DNA of 64,000 nt from Pseudomonas vanderleydeniana (GCF_014268755.2 NZ_CP077093.1:3708001-3772000), one strand, 5' to 3'. Numbered from the stretch's first letter, positions 1-8,642 are shown. Program-made: numbers and translations. The notes: a model not told the origin generated them from the letters alone.

Positions 1-1
1 G

Positions 2-301
2 GGGGCCGGGCTTTCGACCGCCGCCGGCGTACCCGGCTGGAAGCCCGTGGCTGCGGGTGACTGGCCGCTGATGCTGACCCTGGCGATGACCGGGGTCTTT
101 GCTCATCTGCTGCTGGTGAAGGCACTGGAATATGCGCCGGCGACGACGTTGCAACCCTTCAACTACAGCCTGCTGGTGTTCGCGATCGTCATCGGCTATC
201 TGGTGTTCGGCTCGACGCCGGACCTCTACACCGTGCTGGGCGCCGCACTGGTGGTGGCGGCGGGTTGGTATGCGTTCAAGCGTGGGGGCTCGGCCACCTG
301 A
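2..301 (+). CDS. EamA-family (DMT) transporter, C-terminal end only
   Basis: This is the 3' end of a gene entering from the left edge; frame 2 is open from base 2 to the TGA at 299-301. About 99 residues remain. Hydrophobic helices (LMLTLAMTGVFAHLLLVKAL, then a segment ending VIGYLVFG, then VLGAALVVAAGWYAF) and the pattern EYAPATTLQPFNYS are typical of the second EamA repeat of drug/metabolite exporters in the inner membrane. The C-terminus is short and basic. Substrate cannot be inferred. Confidence 0.85.
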   Translation, partial: GAGLSTAAGVPGWKPVAAGDWPLMLTLAMTGVFAHLLLVKALEYAPATTLQPFNYSLLVFAIVIGYLVFGSTPDLYTVLGAALVVAAGWYAFKRGGSAT

Positions 302-322
302 CCGTCCGGCCCCCAGCCGGAC

Positions 323-2536
323 TCAGTACCGGGCGTCCACGGGTTTCTTGTCCTTCGGCCAGTCCCTGACCTTGCCGGCAAAGTCAGGCCGGGGCTTGTG
401 GCTGAAGTAGGCCGCCACATCCACCGCCTCCTGGTCGGTCAGGCCGCCCTGGCCGAGCGGGAAGTGATCCTTGAAGGCAATCGGCATGTTCTGCTTGACG
501 AAGGCGGCTGCGGTGTAGGTGCGCGCCATGCCCGCGCCGAGGTTGAAGGAATCGTCACCCCACAGTGGCGGATAGACCCATTTGCCGCTGGCGTTCCTGA
601 TGCCCTCGCCATCGTTGCCGTGGCACAGCGCACACTGCACGGCATAAAGCTTCTCGCCGTTCTCCAGGTTGGGCACGATGCTCGTGTCGATCTTGCCGAC
701 TCCACGACCCTCGACCTTGTCCGCCGGTCTGGTCTCGCGCTTCATCCAGTCGAAATAGGCCACCATCGCCTTCATTTCCGTGGACTCCAGCGGCAACGGC
801 TTTCCATTCATCGAGCGCAGGAAGCAGCCGTTGATCCGTTCCTCCAGGGAAATCACCCGACCGGCACGGGGTGCATAGCTGGGAAAAAACGCCGAGACAC
901 CGACGTAGGGTGAACCATCGGCCACGGTGCCGGCGTTCAGGTGACAACTGGCGCAGTTGAGCGCATTGCCGACGTTGGCGGGCAGCAGCTCGTGGGTGTG
1001 GGTGTTGAGCTGTGCGCCCAGCACCAGTTGCCCGGCATTCGGCTCCTTGAGCAGATCGGCCAGGCGAGGTGTTTCGAACGGTCGATTGTCCTGAGTCCGC
1101 ACATCGAGGCGTTTGCGCATATCGGCGACCAGAGTCGGACGAATCGCCTGCACCACCGAATTGCCCCAGGCCCGGCGAGTGAAGTTGAGAATGTCGGTGA
1201 TTTCCTGATCACTGAGCCGCGCGAACGACGGCATGGTCAATCCCCGTGCGTGGCTGGCCGTCTGCGCCGAGCGCCAGCCGGTGAGCGTGATATGCACCAG
1301 GGTGGACGGATCTTCGGACCGCAACACCGGATTGCCCGCCAGCGGCGGGAACACGCCATGGACCCCGGCGCCGTCCGAGCGATGGCAGTCGGCGCAGAAC
1401 TGCTGGTAGCCCAGGCCGCCCCGGGAGGTCAGCAAGTCCACGGGCAGGGCGCCCGCTGAGCTGGCCGAGACCGGCGTGATAGCGGGCACCGGCCCTTGGA
1501 CGACCTGCAAGGGCTGGTCATGTTCGGAAGCGGGCAGCGACTTCAGGTACAGGCCTACCGCCCGCAGGTCCTGGTCATCCATGTACTGGGTACTGTGCTG
1601 CACCACGTCGACCATGTTGCCGGACACCGTGCCATGGCTGTTGCGCCCGGTCTTGAGCATCTCGGCGGTCTGCTCGGGCGTCCACAGGTTGCGCAGGCTG
1701 AGGGCGCGCCAGCCTTCCACGGTTTCCCCGGCAAGGAAGTGGCTGCCGTGCCTGCCGGCTTCGGACAGGGTTTTCTCCTGGAAACCGATGCCGCGGGGCG
1801 TATGGCAGGCCCCGCAGTGCCCCAGCCCCTGGACGATATAGGCCCCGCGGTTCCAGGCATCACTCTGTTCGGGGTTGGCGGTGAACACCTGGTCGTCGAG
1901 GAACATCCAGTTCCACATCGACAGGCCCCAGCGCTGGTTGAACGGGAACCCCATCTCCAGCGGCCGGTTCGGTTGGCGAACCGGACTGACGCCCTCCATC
2001 AGGTAGGCATACAGCGCGTGCATGTCCTCGTTGGTGATTCTGGCATAGGAGGGGTAGGGCATGGCCGGATACAGGTTATGCCCATCGGCCGCGACGCCCT
2101 TGCGCATGGCGCGATCGAACTGCTCGAAGGAGTAGCGCCCGATACCCGTCTCGTCGTCGGGGGTGATGTTGGTCGAGTACAGCACGCCAAATGGGGTTTC
2201 CAGGGCCAAGCCACCGGCCATGGGCTTACGTTTGTCGCTGGCGGTGTGACAGGCCACGCAATCGCCCAGGCGGGCGATGTACCGGCCGCGCTCCACCAGT
2301 CGACGGGTATCACCGTCGAGGTCGGCCGCATAATTGGCGGGCAGGTCATCGATGATCGCAGGGGCAAGGGCGTTGTCTTGCCCAGGCGCCTTGCTCGCCA
2401 CCGCGTTTGTAGTTGCCACGCTGACCAACAAGGCGGTCACGGCCAGGAACAGGGCGCGCGGCGAATAAGTTGTCATGTCCATGTCAGGAACGGAATCCAT
2501 AAAGCCAAAGGTGTCGACGAGGTGCGCACTGGGCAC
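323..2536 (-). CDS. Pentaheme cytochrome c: AdhB-like triheme part fused to a TsdA-like diheme part
   Basis: Predicted periplasmic electron-transfer protein. Five CxxCH heme sites are visible, numbered from the GTG start: 93-97, 241-245, 381-385, 528-532 and 635-639. The first three, with spacing and motifs such as GDCVACHTA and GHCGACHTPRG, match the triheme cytochrome subunit of membrane-bound alcohol/aldose dehydrogenases. The last two (NCASCHLNAG, then CALCHGNDG and YPPLWGDDSFN) match thiosulfate dehydrogenase TsdA. Cys571 in INGCFLRSMNG lies where TsdA has its cysteine heme ligand. Start is uncertain: the GTG at 2536 has the best Shine-Dalgarno (AAGGG, 9 nt upstream), but the signal-peptide-like stretch begins at Met21 (2476), so a shorter product is possible. 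No dehydrogenase subunit is adjacent. Substrate is inferred only. Confidence 0.85.
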   Translation of the reverse strand: MPSAHLVDTFGFMDSVPDMDMTTYSPRALFLAVTALLVSVATTNAVASKAPGQDNALAPAIIDDLPANYAADLDGDTRRLVERGRYIARLGDCVACHTASDKRKPMAGGLALETPFGVLYSTNITPDDETGIGRYSFEQFDRAMRKGVAADGHNLYPAMPYPSYARITNEDMHALYAYLMEGVSPVRQPNRPLEMGFPFNQRWGLSMWNWMFLDDQVFTANPEQSDAWNRGAYIVQGLGHCGACHTPRGIGFQEKTLSEAGRHGSHFLAGETVEGWRALSLRNLWTPEQTAEMLKTGRNSHGTVSGNMVDVVQHSTQYMDDQDLRAVGLYLKSLPASEHDQPLQVVQGPVPAITPVSASSAGALPVDLLTSRGGLGYQQFCADCHRSDGAGVHGVFPPLAGNPVLRSEDPSTLVHITLTGWRSAQTASHARGLTMPSFARLSDQEITDILNFTRRAWGNSVVQAIRPTLVADMRKRLDVRTQDNRPFETPRLADLLKEPNAGQLVLGAQLNTHTHELLPANVGNALNCASCHLNAGTVADGSPYVGVSAFFPSYAPRAGRVISLEERINGCFLRSMNGKPLPLESTEMKAMVAYFDWMKRETRPADKVEGRGVGKIDTSIVPNLENGEKLYAVQCALCHGNDGEGIRNASGKWVYPPLWGDDSFNLGAGMARTYTAAAFVKQNMPIAFKDHFPLGQGGLTDQEAVDVAAYFSHKPRPDFAGKVRDWPKDKKPVDARY

Positions 2537-2544
2537 TTCGCAAT

Positions 2545-2555
2545 ACCCTTAGGGT
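2545..2555. promoter_or_regulatory. ACCCT-T-AGGGT palindrome upstream of the cytochrome gene
   Basis: Five-base inverted arms around a single T, just upstream of the cytochrome GTG. Its core CCCTTAGGG is also found at 5951-5964 in the LuxR/APC intergenic region, which suggests a shared regulator. Function is inferred. Confidence 0.35.
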
Positions 2556-2695
2556 CCGTTCTTTAGTGACGGGAGATCATGACCCTCGTCAAACAGCCGG
2601 CCTTTACCCCGACCATGCTCACGAGGACAAATCGTTCTGAACGCTCCGACAACCGCCGAGGTCCCAATGCATGACAGACAAAGCCAGGAGCGGAC

Positions 2696-2944
2696 ATGAA
2701 AAACACTACCGAATCACAGACAAAGGAATTGGGTGAGCAAGAGCGGGATAATGACGCTCATCGGCCGGATGGCTCGACCGGGACCAGGCACGACTCCACG
2801 GCACAGAAGACAGCCCGCGATCAGGGCCCGCATTCATCCGAACAGGCCAGCTCGAAGAACGACCTGGGCTTCGATCCGGACTCCCCCGACCTGGAGGACC
2901 CGCAAGTGGATCCCCAAGGGCCGGCAAAACCGCCCAGGGATTGA
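2696..2944 (+). CDS. Small hydrophilic hypothetical protein
   Basis: 82 residues, strongly hydrophilic and charged, with no membrane segment or signal peptide. It is rich in E, Q, D, S and P and ends DPQGPAKPPRD, so it is probably disordered. The start is well supported by AGGAG at 2687-2691. A strong hairpin follows the stop. I do not recognise a domain; neighbouring small genes look like stress-response proteins of pseudomonads, but no function can be assigned. Confidence 0.65.
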   Translation: MKNTTESQTKELGEQERDNDAHRPDGSTGTRHDSTAQKTARDQGPHSSEQASSKNDLGFDPDSPDLEDPQVDPQGPAKPPRD

Positions 2945-2954
2945 ATGATGCCGA

Positions 2955-2983
2955 GCCCAGGGGCGATCCGGGAGCCCCTGGGC
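2955..2983 (+). terminator. GC-rich hairpin, probable terminator
   Basis: Perfect 10-bp stem, GCCCAGGGGC and GCCCCTGGGC, with a 9-nt loop between convergent genes. There is no T-run, so it may act as an mRNA-stabilising or bidirectional hairpin. Confidence 0.5.
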
Positions 2984-3008
2984 CCGACTGGTCAGTTAAA
3001 CGTGACCA

Positions 3009-3512
3009 TTACGGCTTGTCATGGCTGGCATGCAGCGCCTTGACCTGCTCCAGGTGATGCTCAAGCGTCGGCAACGTCTCGCTGGCGAAGGCCTTCAGTT
3101 CAGCCTTGTCCGAGGAAGCCGCTTCCTTCTTGAACAGCTCCACGGCCTTTTCGTGAGCCTTGAGCTGGTTCTCGACATAAGACTTGTCGAAGGACTCGTC
3201 GCGCCATTCCAGGATCATTTTCTTGACCTTGTCGGTCAGCGCGGCCTCGTCAGGCACCTCGATGTCCAGCTTGTGCGCGATCTCGGCGAGCTTCTGGTTG
3301 GCCTTGGTGTGGTCGCTGACCATCTCTTCGGCAAACTTCTTGATATCGGTACTCTGGCTCTTTTCCTGGGCCAGCTTGCCGATCACCACTTCCGAGATAC
3401 CCGCTTCGGTCGCTTCGTCGACGAAATCATTGGAAGTGGCGGCGTGCACCTGCATCGACGCCATGCCCAGCAACAGTGACAAACCTGCGTATTTGAAGAA
3501 TGGATTGCTCAT
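3009..3512 (-). CDS. DUF4142 ferritin-like periplasmic protein
   Basis: 167 residues. The N-terminus (MSNPFFKYAGLSLLLGMASM, cleavage near VHA-AT) is a signal peptide. The mature part is helical with the pattern FVDEATEAGISEVVIGKLAQEKS, then KKFAEEMVSDHTKANQKLAEIA, typical of DUF4142, a four-helix ferritin-like fold common in Pseudomonas stress genes. AAGGAG lies 7 nt before the ATG. Its biochemical role is unknown; the family is often induced by osmotic or oxidative stress. It converges on the small gene ending at 2944. Confidence 0.85.
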   Translation of the reverse strand: MSNPFFKYAGLSLLLGMASMQVHAATSNDFVDEATEAGISEVVIGKLAQEKSQSTDIKKFAEEMVSDHTKANQKLAEIAHKLDIEVPDEAALTDKVKKMILEWRDESFDKSYVENQLKAHEKAVELFKKEAASSDKAELKAFASETLPTLEHHLEQVKALHASHDKP

Positions 3513-3699
3513 CTTTGACTCCTTGTTCGGTAATACGACCTCAGTGTCGCGAGGGGTGGACCCGGGGCTTGGGCAAAAGGTTTAGTTTTTTTGCCGGGGC
3601 TGGCGACCAATGACACCGCACGCAATTAAATAAAACCTTCGCCCCCCCTTGCGGGTCAGTCCTTGTAGGGCCCCCTTTTCCGGGCCAGGGAGGTGCCAG

Positions 3700-3837
3700 A
3701 TGAAACTCGTCTGCCTGTTGTATGGATGCCAATGGCGCAACGTGCTGACTGATGAACTCGCCGGGCTCAAATGCGAATGCTGCGAACGCTGTGGTGCACT
3801 GCGCCATCGCCACTGCGATCAACCCGTGAACGGCTAG
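3700..3837 (+). CDS. Cys-rich small protein (PSPA7_2676-like)
   Basis: 45 residues from ATG 3700, preceded by GGGAGG. Five cysteines include a CECCERCGALRHRHC cluster that could bind a metal. Length and the opening MKLVCLLYGCQW resemble the small Cys-rich family named PSPA7_2676 in Pseudomonas genomes. Function is unknown. Confidence 0.65.
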   Translation: MKLVCLLYGCQWRNVLTDELAGLKCECCERCGALRHRHCDQPVNG

Positions 3838-3844
3838 GGGCCAC

Positions 3845-3937
3845 ACCGCCCGGCAGAAACTCTGAATTATCCGGGCGGTCAGCCAGTCCACCTTTCTGTA
3901 GGAGCCCGGCTTGCCGGCGAACCGCCGCAGGCGGCCA
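3845..3937. repeat. Hairpin followed by a Pseudomonas REP element
   Basis: A 9-bp stem (ACCGCCCGG at 3845-3853, CCGGGCGGT at 3871-3879) follows the Cys-rich gene and may terminate it. Immediately after, from about 3896, comes CTGTAGGAGCCCGGCTTGCC, the hallmark of REP elements dispersed in fluorescent pseudomonads. It continues with a CCGCCGCAGGCGG-type palindrome. Confidence 0.6.
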
Positions 3938-3955
3938 TTCAACTGGAGAAACCTC

Positions 3956-4420
3956 ATGCCCACACCCAACCCCCAACGCTCCCCACTCGAAATCGACGAC
4001 ACCGAAGACCGCATGGGCAGCGTCCATGAACTCGACTTCAGCGAACACCGCGACGAACGCCAGGGCCGTGCTGGCGATGAGCGCTCGCAACGGGAACTGG
4101 AAGACGGCTACCCAGCCCGCCGCGTTGCCGAGAGCGGCATGACCGGCGGCGAGACGCTGAGCGACAGCCTCCATGAAGACCACGTCACCCTGGATGACCT
4201 GAGCCCCGACACACTGTTCGACGAAACCGGTGCCCGCGACCCGTACGAACCCGGAAACGGCCAAGGACCGGCGGACAGTATCCTCAGACGCGTAGAGGGC
4301 GACGAGATCGCCGGCGGCATCGGCCTCGACGAAGCTGAACTGGCCCGCTCGGCGCCGCTGGATGGCAAGCCTTGGCACGATGAAGTGGCGTCGGAGGAGA
4401 AAGGAGGAAAACGCAAATGA
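3956..4420 (+). CDS. Acidic conserved hypothetical protein
   Basis: 154 residues from ATG 3956, chosen over an upstream in-frame start because GGAG lies 8 nt before it. The protein is very acidic and apparently disordered, with no Cys, no signal and no membrane span. Motifs such as EIDDTEDRMG, HELDFSEHRDER and SGMTGGETLSDSLHED recur in Pseudomonas orthologues as far as I recall. Its stop overlaps the metallothionein start (ATGA), so the two are co-translated. Automated names such as serine kinase/phosphatase have no motif support here. Confidence 0.7.
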   Translation: MPTPNPQRSPLEIDDTEDRMGSVHELDFSEHRDERQGRAGDERSQRELEDGYPARRVAESGMTGGETLSDSLHEDHVTLDDLSPDTLFDETGARDPYEPGNGQGPADSILRRVEGDEIAGGIGLDEAELARSAPLDGKPWHDEVASEEKGGKRK

Positions 4421-4635
4421 ACAGACAACCTTGTGCCTGTAGCCACTGTGCCTGCACCGTGGGCGCCAATGCCCTGGTACAGGACGGCAAGACCTATTGC
4501 TGTGCAGCTTGCGCGGCGGGCCACCCCGATGGCTCGCCTTGCTGCATGAAAGATTGCTCATGCGGCGAGGCGGCCCGACCGACGACCGACTCAGCTGCCT
4601 CCAATGGAGTTTCCCATGAACTATCACCCCCTTAG
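4417..4635 (+). CDS. pmtA: Bacterial metallothionein
   Basis: 72 residues. Cysteines are arranged as CACSHCAC, CCAAC and CCMKDCSC, with a histidine in AAGHPDG. This is the SmtA/PmtA pattern of Zn/Cd-binding bacterial metallothioneins. It sequesters soft metals in the cytoplasm and also scavenges oxidants. GGAGG lies upstream, and the start overlaps the preceding stop by 4 nt. The C-terminal tail after residue 50 is Ser/Thr-rich and Cys-free, as in Pseudomonas members. Confidence 0.92.
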   Translation: MNRQPCACSHCACTVGANALVQDGKTYCCAACAAGHPDGSPCCMKDCSCGEAARPTTDSAASNGVSHELSPP

Positions 4636-4906
4636 CCCCACCGTGACCGAGCGGCATGTCCTGTTCATCGACTCCCTGGCTCCATCAGGCAACCTGCATG
4701 CCTACGCCAACGAACGGCTGCAGGCTGGCCGGGACATGGTCGACAGCCTGTCGTGCCTGAACCTGAACAAGATCGATGACGAAGACCTGGCGCACTTCAT
4801 CCAGGGCGCAGCGCTGCTGTTGCGCGATGGGTTCGACATCTGGAAAGTGATCGAAACACGCGCACTGCAAGCGCAGGGCGACACAGCGCATCCTGCCGAG
4901 CACTGA
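4616..4906 (+). CDS. Hypothetical protein in the metallothionein operon
   Basis: 96 residues. The ATG at 4616 is preferred to the in-frame ATG at 4604 because GGAG (4606-4609) sits 6 nt before it. It overlaps the metallothionein 3' end by 20 nt, indicating one transcript. The product is soluble and mainly helical, with HFIQGAALLLRDGFDIWKVI near the end. I do not recognise a domain. Association with pmtA suggests the same stress regulon, not a demonstrated role. Confidence 0.65.
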   Translation: MNYHPLSPTVTERHVLFIDSLAPSGNLHAYANERLQAGRDMVDSLSCLNLNKIDDEDLAHFIQGAALLLRDGFDIWKVIETRALQAQGDTAHPAEH

Positions 4907-5108
4907 TTGGCTGTGCAGGCCAATCCCGAAGAAATTTCAAGAGAGGCAGCCCGCGTTTCAAGCCCTCCAGGCTGCCTGTACCGCACCAACTCACCGTGAA
5001 AATCCTGCTTGAGGGTAATGGGTAGCCGCCCTGACCGCGGCTACCCAGTACTGATCGCAAAACCACCAGGAGCACATTTGTACTCCTTGCCGTATTTCAT
5101 CCCTGGCC

Positions 5109-5888
5109 TCAGGGACTTTGCAGTTCCTCAAACCCCAACTCCCGAATAAACAACGAAAACAGCTCCGGTTGCGAAGAGATATCCAGCTTCGCGTACAAAT
5201 GCCGCCGGTGGGCCTTGATGGTCTCCGGCGAGATGCCCAACCGCTGCGCCATGGCTTTCGACGAGTATCCACGCAGGATCAACCGGGCGATTTCCAGCTC
5301 TCGCTCCGACAGCACGCCCTGGCCAAACTTCGCCAGTACGTCACCCGAAGGCGGCTGCACGGGTACGCAGGCCCCGATGCGAGTCCAGTTCTGGTTGAGC
5401 AGGGCCAGCACCCAACCACTGACCAGGCTCAGCTTGCCCAGCTCCGTCGAATCAAACGCCCGGCGCATGCCTAGAGATAGCGACAGCACGCCATCCGGCA
5501 CCTGCAGCAGAAACTGCACTTCATCCACGAGCACATGGTCCTGGAAGTAGTTCAGGTAATAGTCCGTCTGCGAGAAGTGGTCAGGCGCCACTTCCTCAAG
5601 GTGGTAGAAACCACTGGCGAGGCCTTCGCGAGCAGCCTGGTAGAACGGATCCAGCAGGTACAGCCCATCCAGATACAACTCTCCCGCCACGGGCGCCGGC
5701 GCCGCATCGTATTCCTCGAGCACATGGGGGGCGCCCTGGGCAGGAAAGTGAATCGCCAGCGCGTTGTCGAACGGCACCCAATGGCGCAGCACCAGGATCA
5801 ACTGCCGCCAGAAGCGCGGGCTGCCGATCTGCTCGATCGTTCGCGCCAGCGCGGTGTGGCTGGCGACTTCATTGAAGAGAATGTCCAC
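5109..5888 (-). CDS. LuxR-family transcriptional regulator
   Basis: 259 residues from a GTG start with AAGGA 7 nt upstream. The C-terminus is a NarL/LuxR helix-turn-helix, roughly residues 190-250: LSERELEIARLILRGYSS, then KAMAQRLGISPETIKAHRRH. The N-terminal 180 residues match no receiver, PAS or autoinducer domain I can recognise. It is divergent from the APC permease and P1 peptidase genes, which it probably controls. The intergenic palindrome at 5951-5964 is a natural operator candidate. Confidence 0.88.
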   Translation of the reverse strand: MDILFNEVASHTALARTIEQIGSPRFWRQLILVLRHWVPFDNALAIHFPAQGAPHVLEEYDAAPAPVAGELYLDGLYLLDPFYQAAREGLASGFYHLEEVAPDHFSQTDYYLNYFQDHVLVDEVQFLLQVPDGVLSLSLGMRRAFDSTELGKLSLVSGWVLALLNQNWTRIGACVPVQPPSGDVLAKFGQGVLSERELEIARLILRGYSSKAMAQRLGISPETIKAHRRHLYAKLDISSQPELFSLFIRELGFEELQSP

Positions 5889-5950
5889 GACTGCATCCTT
5901 GAAACGGGTAGGGCATTGGCACCCGATTTGGCGAAGCTGTCAACGGGGGT

Positions 5951-5964
5951 ACCCCTTAGGGGGA
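5951..5964. promoter_or_regulatory. CCCCT-T-AGGGG palindrome in the LuxR/APC intergenic region
   Basis: ACCCCTTAGGGGGA forms five-base arms around one T; it overlaps a second palindrome, GGGGTACCCC, on its left. Symmetric sites of this size suit LuxR-type dimers. The shorter ACCCTTAGGGT at 2545 shares the core. Confidence 0.5.
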
Positions 5965-6082
5965 ATTGTTCGAGTGGGCGCACCGGCCTAGATTGCAAAC
6001 CCATCAAGCGAGCCGTCGAGCTCGCAACACTTCGATTCCCGGTTCTGCCTCCCAACACCTACAACAACGTGAGGATGAACAT

Positions 6083-7450
6083 ATGACTGCACCACACCCT
6101 GAGCTATCCCCTGAGCTCAAGCCCACGCTGAGCGTTCCCGATGTCGTCGCCATCACCGTCTCCTCGGTGACGCCCGCCAGCTCCGTATTTGTCATTGCGC
6201 CGTTCGCGATCGCCCAGGCCGGTACCGGGGTGATCTGGGCGTTCATTCTCGGCGGCGTGCTCGCGCTGATGTTCGCGCTTTGCTACGCCGAGCTGGGCCG
6301 GGCGCACAGCGCCGCCGGCGGCGAGTACGTGTTCGCCAAGCGCGTGTTTGGCGGCCTGGCCGGTTACGCCACGTTCCTGACCGTGCTGGCCATGCTGCTC
6401 TTCATTCCGCCGGTGCTGGCCACCGGCGCCGCGACCTATCTCAACGCGGCGCTGGGCACCCAGTTCGACGGCCAGACCGTCGCCCTGGTGATCGTGGCCC
6501 TGAGTTATCTGCTTGGTATCCTCAACATCAAGCTCAATGCCTGGGTCACCGGCAGTTGCCTGCTCCTTGAGGTGGCGGCGCTGATGGTTATCGTGGTGCT
6601 GGGCTTCGGACATGCCCAGCAACCGGTCAGTAGCCTGCTCAACCCGGTGATGCTCGACAAGGGCGTTCTGCACGCGGCGCCGTGGGCGCTGGTCATCGGT
6701 GCCGTGGGCACCGCGCTGTTCTCCTTCAACGGCTATGGTGGCGCGGTGCTGCTCGCCGAGGACATGAAGTGCGGTGGGCGGGGCATCGCCAAGGCCGTCA
6801 TGTGGTCGCTGGTGCTGGTGGTGAGCATCGAGCTGGTTCCGCTGATTGCCTTGCTGGTCGGGGCCCCGTCGCTGGAAAAGATGCTGGCGAGCCCGGACCC
6901 CATCGGCTACCTGCTGACGGCCCACGGCAACGAAACGCTGTCCCGGCTGGTCAGTGCAGGGATCTTCCTGTCGGTGTTCAACGCCATCATCGCCCTGGTG
7001 ATCCAGATCGGGCGAGTGATCTACAGCAGCGGGCGTGACGAGCTGTGGATGCCGAAACTGAATCGCGCCTTCACCCGCATCCATCCCAGATGGGATTCGC
7101 CATGGCTGGCGACGCTGTTCCTGGCGGTGCCTTCGGCGGCCTTGACCTTCAGCTCCAACCTGGCGGAACTCACGTCATTCACCGTGCTGCTGATCCTGTG
7201 CGTCTACCTGGTGGTTGGCCTGTGCGCGCTGTTCAGCCGCGTACTGCGTCGTGACCGCGAGCACCCGTACCGGATGCCGCTGTGGCCGCTGCCGGCGATG
7301 GCGGCCGTGATGGGCGCGGGGTATCTGCTGGTTACGTTGCTGGGTAGTGCGTCTGCCCGGGATATCTTCATCATTCTGGGTATCCTGCTCAGCTCCATGG
7401 TGCTCTATGGCACCTACGGCAAGTTGAGCCCGGCTTTCCAGAAACTTTAA
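6083..7450 (+). CDS. APC-superfamily amino acid/amine permease
   Basis: 455 residues with about 12 hydrophobic spans. The N-terminal motif VPDVVAITVSSVTPASSVFVI is a permissive form of the APC TM1 unwound segment. ELGRAHSAAGGEYVFAKRVF corresponds to the conserved TM2-loop-TM3 motif. GAGG lies upstream of ATG 6083. The permease is 12 nt from the P1 aminopeptidase start, so it likely imports a substrate for, or product of, that enzyme, such as a beta-amino acid or small amide. Specificity is inferred from context only. Confidence 0.88.
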   Translation: MTAPHPELSPELKPTLSVPDVVAITVSSVTPASSVFVIAPFAIAQAGTGVIWAFILGGVLALMFALCYAELGRAHSAAGGEYVFAKRVFGGLAGYATFLTVLAMLLFIPPVLATGAATYLNAALGTQFDGQTVALVIVALSYLLGILNIKLNAWVTGSCLLLEVAALMVIVVLGFGHAQQPVSSLLNPVMLDKGVLHAAPWALVIGAVGTALFSFNGYGGAVLLAEDMKCGGRGIAKAVMWSLVLVVSIELVPLIALLVGAPSLEKMLASPDPIGYLLTAHGNETLSRLVSAGIFLSVFNAIIALVIQIGRVIYSSGRDELWMPKLNRAFTRIHPRWDSPWLATLFLAVPSAALTFSSNLAELTSFTVLLILCVYLVVGLCALFSRVLRRDREHPYRMPLWPLPAMAAVMGAGYLLVTLLGSASARDIFIILGILLSSMVLYGTYGKLSPAFQKL

Positions 7451-7462
7451 GCGAGAGAAACA

Positions 7463-8566
7463 ATGCGAGCACGCGACTTCGGTATCACCCTGGGCCTTGG
7501 CAAGCCAGGCCCTCACAATGCAATCACCGACGTAGCGGGCGTGCGGGTCGGCCATGCCACGCTGGACAAGGTCCACGACGGCAAACCCGTGCGCACCGGT
7601 GTCAGTATCATCGAGCCACGTGCTGGCGCCGCACGCTATGAGCCATGCTTCGCCGGTTGCCATGTGCTCAACGGCAATGGCGATGCCACGGGCCTTGAGT
7701 GGATCCGCGAAGCGGGCCTGCTGACAACGCCCATTGCCACCACCAACACCCACAGTGTCGGCGTGGTGCGCGACGCACTGATCGCCCATGAACACGCGAC
7801 CCTGGCCGATCCGTCGGTCTATTGGTGCATGCCGGTGGTGATGGAGACCTACGATGGGGTGCTGAACGACATCTGGGGCCAGCATGTGAATGGCGAGCTG
7901 GTGCACCAAGCGCTGGCGGCGGCGGTCTCCGGGCCCGTGGCAGAGGGGGCCGTGGGTGGCGGTACCGGCATGATCTGCCACGAGTTCAAGGGCGGAATTG
8001 GTAGCGCCTCGCGGGAATTGCCGGCGGAGCAGGGTGGCTGGACAGTCGGGGCCTTTGTTCAGGCCAACCACGGGCGGCGTCGTGAGCTACGGGTCGACGG
8101 CTATCCCGTTGGCCGGGTACTCCAGGAGTTGCCTTCGCCCTTTGCAGAGCAAGATACCCCGGGCATGGGCTCGATCGTGGTGGTATTGGCCACCGATGCA
8201 CCGTTACTGCCGCACCAATGCCAGCGCCTGGCGCAGCGTGCCTCGGTGGGCATCGCCCGTACAGGCGGGGGCACGGAAGATTCGAGTGGCGACATTTTCC
8301 TGGCCTTTTCGACCGGAAACACGGGATTGGCGCCAGCGGATTACAACCGGCGTGATCTGCCGAGAACAGCGCAGGTTGCCATGGTCAACAACGATCATAT
8401 TTCGCCGCTGTTCGCGGCGGCGGCCGAGGCGGTGGAGGAGGCCATTATCAATGCGCTGCTGGCGGGGCGCTCGATGAGGGCAGGGGATGGGCGAGAGGTG
8501 CCGGCCCTTACAGGTCAACGCTTGAGCAAGGCTTTGGAAGCAATGGGATGGCAGGCTAGGGGCTAA
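7463..8566 (+). CDS. P1-family (DmpA-type) aminopeptidase
   Basis: 367 residues, full length for DmpA/BapA-type N-terminal-nucleophile hydrolases. These self-cleave before a serine that becomes the nucleophile. The cleavage motif is GMGSIVVVLATDAPL (Gly236-Ser237). Other conserved blocks are ITDVAGVRVGH, TGVSII, GGGTGM, TGGGTEDSSGDIFLAFS and MVNNDHISPLF. Known members hydrolyse D-Ala or beta-amino acid N-terminal peptides, amides and esters. No signal peptide. It forms an operon with the permease and ends at a strong terminator. Confidence 0.92.
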   Translation: MRARDFGITLGLGKPGPHNAITDVAGVRVGHATLDKVHDGKPVRTGVSIIEPRAGAARYEPCFAGCHVLNGNGDATGLEWIREAGLLTTPIATTNTHSVGVVRDALIAHEHATLADPSVYWCMPVVMETYDGVLNDIWGQHVNGELVHQALAAAVSGPVAEGAVGGGTGMICHEFKGGIGSASRELPAEQGGWTVGAFVQANHGRRRELRVDGYPVGRVLQELPSPFAEQDTPGMGSIVVVLATDAPLLPHQCQRLAQRASVGIARTGGGTEDSSGDIFLAFSTGNTGLAPADYNRRDLPRTAQVAMVNNDHISPLFAAAAEAVEEAIINALLAGRSMRAGDGREVPALTGQRLSKALEAMGWQARG

Positions 8567-8611
8567 CGGAAGCGACCTCCACGACAAAAGCATGATCGAT
8601 ACCCTCCGGCG

Positions 8612-8642
8612 GCCCCTGGTTCTTCAGATCCAGGGGCTTTTT
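8612..8642 (+). terminator. Rho-independent terminator
   Basis: Perfect 8-bp stem GCCCCTGG/CCAGGGGC with a 10-nt loop, followed by TTTTTC. It closes the permease-peptidase operon and isolates the next locus transcriptionally. Confidence 0.85.

Noticed and set aside
1496..2566. Long + strand ORF (356 codons) opposite the cytochrome gene
   Set aside because: Antisense shadow of a GC-rich coding region; low-complexity composition and no domain, while the - strand frame has five heme motifs.
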